Assembly: GCA_021809105.1 (NCBI GenBank)
Contig: JAKBAM010000020.1
Coordinates: 1-42,111, forward strand
Reading direction: 5' to 3'
Length of the DNA: 42,111 nucleotides
Source: Actinomycetes bacterium
GTDB lineage: Bacteria; Actinomycetota; Acidimicrobiia; Acidimicrobiales; Palsa-688
The translations under genes were made by a program, and so were the position numbers. The notes under the pieces were generated by a model, which did no database searches, was not told the DNA's origin, and saw nothing but the letters and a program-made list of their open reading frames with translations. Each line of letters starts with the position of its first letter. Within the stretch, counting starts at the first letter, position 1. Below, in pieces: positions 40,924 through 42,111 of the stretch.

Positions 40924-42075
40924 TCAACCGGTGGCGGGCGGGCCGTCACCGGTTCGGCGACGGCCCGTGACGGGATCGAGGTGGAGCGACAGATACGCCA
41001 GGCCACCGACGGGGATCGGCAGCCAGAAGTTGATCAGCCGGTAGGACACCACCCCGAGGATGGCGATGGCGCGGGGGGTGTTGAAGCCCACCAGGGTAGA
41101 GGTAAGGGTCGCCTCCACCACGCCCAGGCCGCCTGGCGTCAAGGGTATCGCCGCCAGGACGTTGGCCAGGGCGAAGGACACCAGCAGTGCATCAGGGTTG
41201 ACCCAATGTCCGAATGCCCCGACGAAGACGAACAAGGAGGCGGCGTCGAGCAGCCAGTTGGTGGTAGCCCACACCAGCGCCCGCCCGAGGCGGGACCGCT
41301 GCTCCAGCAGGTCCTGCAGCCGGCGTGCCACCTGGGCGAACATGCGCCGCAGTGCCTCGGCGTCGATGAACGGGATCCGCTCGGCGGCGCGCACCAGCAC
41401 GCCGGTAGCCCAGTCCTCCCCTCGCGTCAGCATCAAGGCCAGGGTGGCAAAGAGCGCGAGCAGCAGGAGGCCGACGATGGCAGCCGTGAGGTACAAGGGC
41501 GAGAAGCCGAAGAACGGGATGGACACGACCAGCGCCAGCCACAGGATGACGTTGAGGACCACGGCGGATCCCAGGGCCTGGGTGCCGAGGGCGAAACCGA
41601 CATCGGGCCCGTCGACGCCCGCATTGGTCATCAGCCGGTAGCCGAGGCCGGACCCCGCGGCCGTGCCACCGGGCACGCAGTGACTGACCGACAGCGTTGT
41701 CAGCTGGATCCGCAGGACCGTCCAGTACGGCGGGACCTTGCCGTGCGGCAGGACGCTGCGGGTCAGCTGGGCGTAAGAGGCCACCGCAGCCACCTCCAGC
41801 ACGACTCCGGCGAGGAGCAGGAGCGGGTTGACCTGGCTGAGCTGGCGCCACGCCTTGTGAGCACCGGCGATCTGGGGCAGCACGAAGACATCGACGATCA
41901 AGGCGATCAGCAGGAGCTTGCCCACCCGCCACACCGGCGCTGGGAGCAGGCGCCGGATCCCCTTGCGGCGGGACGGATCTACCGGCGCCAGCGGATCGGT
42001 TTCGGGATCTGCCAGCTCGGCCTCGGGACCGCCGCGACCAGGGTCCTGGCCCGGTGTCGGTTGGGTCGGGATCAT
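40924..42075 (-). CDS. LPG-synthase-TM / flippase-like membrane protein
   Basis: 383 residues. A 40-residue hydrophilic Pro/Asp-rich N-terminus is followed by about eight membrane helices. Family landmarks of the lysylphosphatidylglycerol-synthase transmembrane domain (YbhN/AglD type) are VLRIQLTTLSVSHCVPGGTA followed by AGSGLGYRLM, SFALANVLAAIPLTPGGLGV, VEATLTSTLVGFN and the final helix YRLINFWLPIPVGGLAYL. There is no C-terminal aminoacyl transferase domain, so it should not itself make lysyl-PG. Members are often next to glycosyltransferases and are thought to move or handle lipid-linked sugars or lipids (established association, mechanism not settled). It lies downstream of the GH25-like gene's start on the same strand. 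Confidence 0.88.
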   Translation of the reverse strand: MIPTQPTPGQDPGRGGPEAELADPETDPLAPVDPSRRKGIRRLLPAPVWRVGKLLLIALIVDVFVLPQIAGAHKAWRQLSQVNPLLLLAGVVLEVAAVASYAQLTRSVLPHGKVPPYWTVLRIQLTTLSVSHCVPGGTAAGSGLGYRLMTNAGVDGPDVGFALGTQALGSAVVLNVILWLALVVSIPFFGFSPLYLTAAIVGLLLLALFATLALMLTRGEDWATGVLVRAAERIPFIDAEALRRMFAQVARRLQDLLEQRSRLGRALVWATTNWLLDAASLFVFVGAFGHWVNPDALLVSFALANVLAAIPLTPGGLGVVEATLTSTLVGFNTPRAIAILGVVSYRLINFWLPIPVGGLAYLSLHLDPVTGRRRTGDGPPATG

Positions 42076-42111
42076 GATTTGACGTCCATGTTCGCGCTAC
42101 GGCGCGGGTAC
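42076..42111. other. Window edge
   Basis: 36 bases upstream of the last gene. No Shine-Dalgarno or clear -10 box is visible. Confidence 0.4.

Overview
The window is GC-rich DNA with dense, often overlapping genes, many GTG and TTG starts, and several genes with a TANNNT box 6-9 bases before the start codon (the leaderless pattern of Actinobacteria). A DUF3097 protein, a decaprenylphosphoryl-arabinose (DPA) pathway and four secreted proteins built on a 42-residue YWLVASDGG-type module point to an actinobacterium. The module makes me favour the class Acidimicrobiia; this is inference from pattern memory, not a search.

Layout. 1-9908 is mostly metabolism and transport: the 3' part of a fused E1 alpha/beta 2-oxoacid dehydrogenase; a minus-strand operon of MFS exporter, TetR regulator and acyl-CoA dehydrogenase; a cytochrome P450 behind an ammonium transporter with an altered twin-His site; a ClC channel; and a DUF3097 protein. 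9966-15322 is a plus-strand nucleotide-sugar and lipid-linked-sugar block: an RmlC-like epimerase, DPPR synthase (UbiA family), DprE1, DprE2, a HAD-IB phosphatase and GDP-mannose 4,6-dehydratase. 15327-19344 holds two secreted proteins (SpoIID/LytB type and subtilisin type), both ending in the repeat module, followed by clpP. 20407-37407 is a large glycan-assembly island: a polytopic GT-C-like protein, five GT-B type proteins (one of them double), two GT-A type proteins (one double), three small or medium coiled-coil proteins, one unrecognised protein, and a third repeat-module protein. 37451-39142 has a HipBA toxin-antitoxin pair with a clear operator, then tRNA-Leu(UAG). 39330-42075 holds the fourth repeat-module protein (glycosyl-hydrolase-like) and a polytopic LPG-synthase-TM protein.

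How they may work together. The UbiA-DprE1-DprE2 set should make decaprenylphosphoryl-arabinofuranose, the donor for arabinan. Gmd and the RmlC-like enzyme supply deoxysugar nucleotides, the glycosyltransferase island would assemble a surface polysaccharide, and the four repeat-module proteins are its likely extracellular neighbours. No polymerase, ABC exporter, Wzx/Wzy or initiating phosphoglycosyltransferase lies in the window, so the island probably continues outside it or depends on genes elsewhere.

No rRNA, CRISPR array, intact insertion sequence or prophage was seen. No gene-free stretch exceeds about 250 bases.
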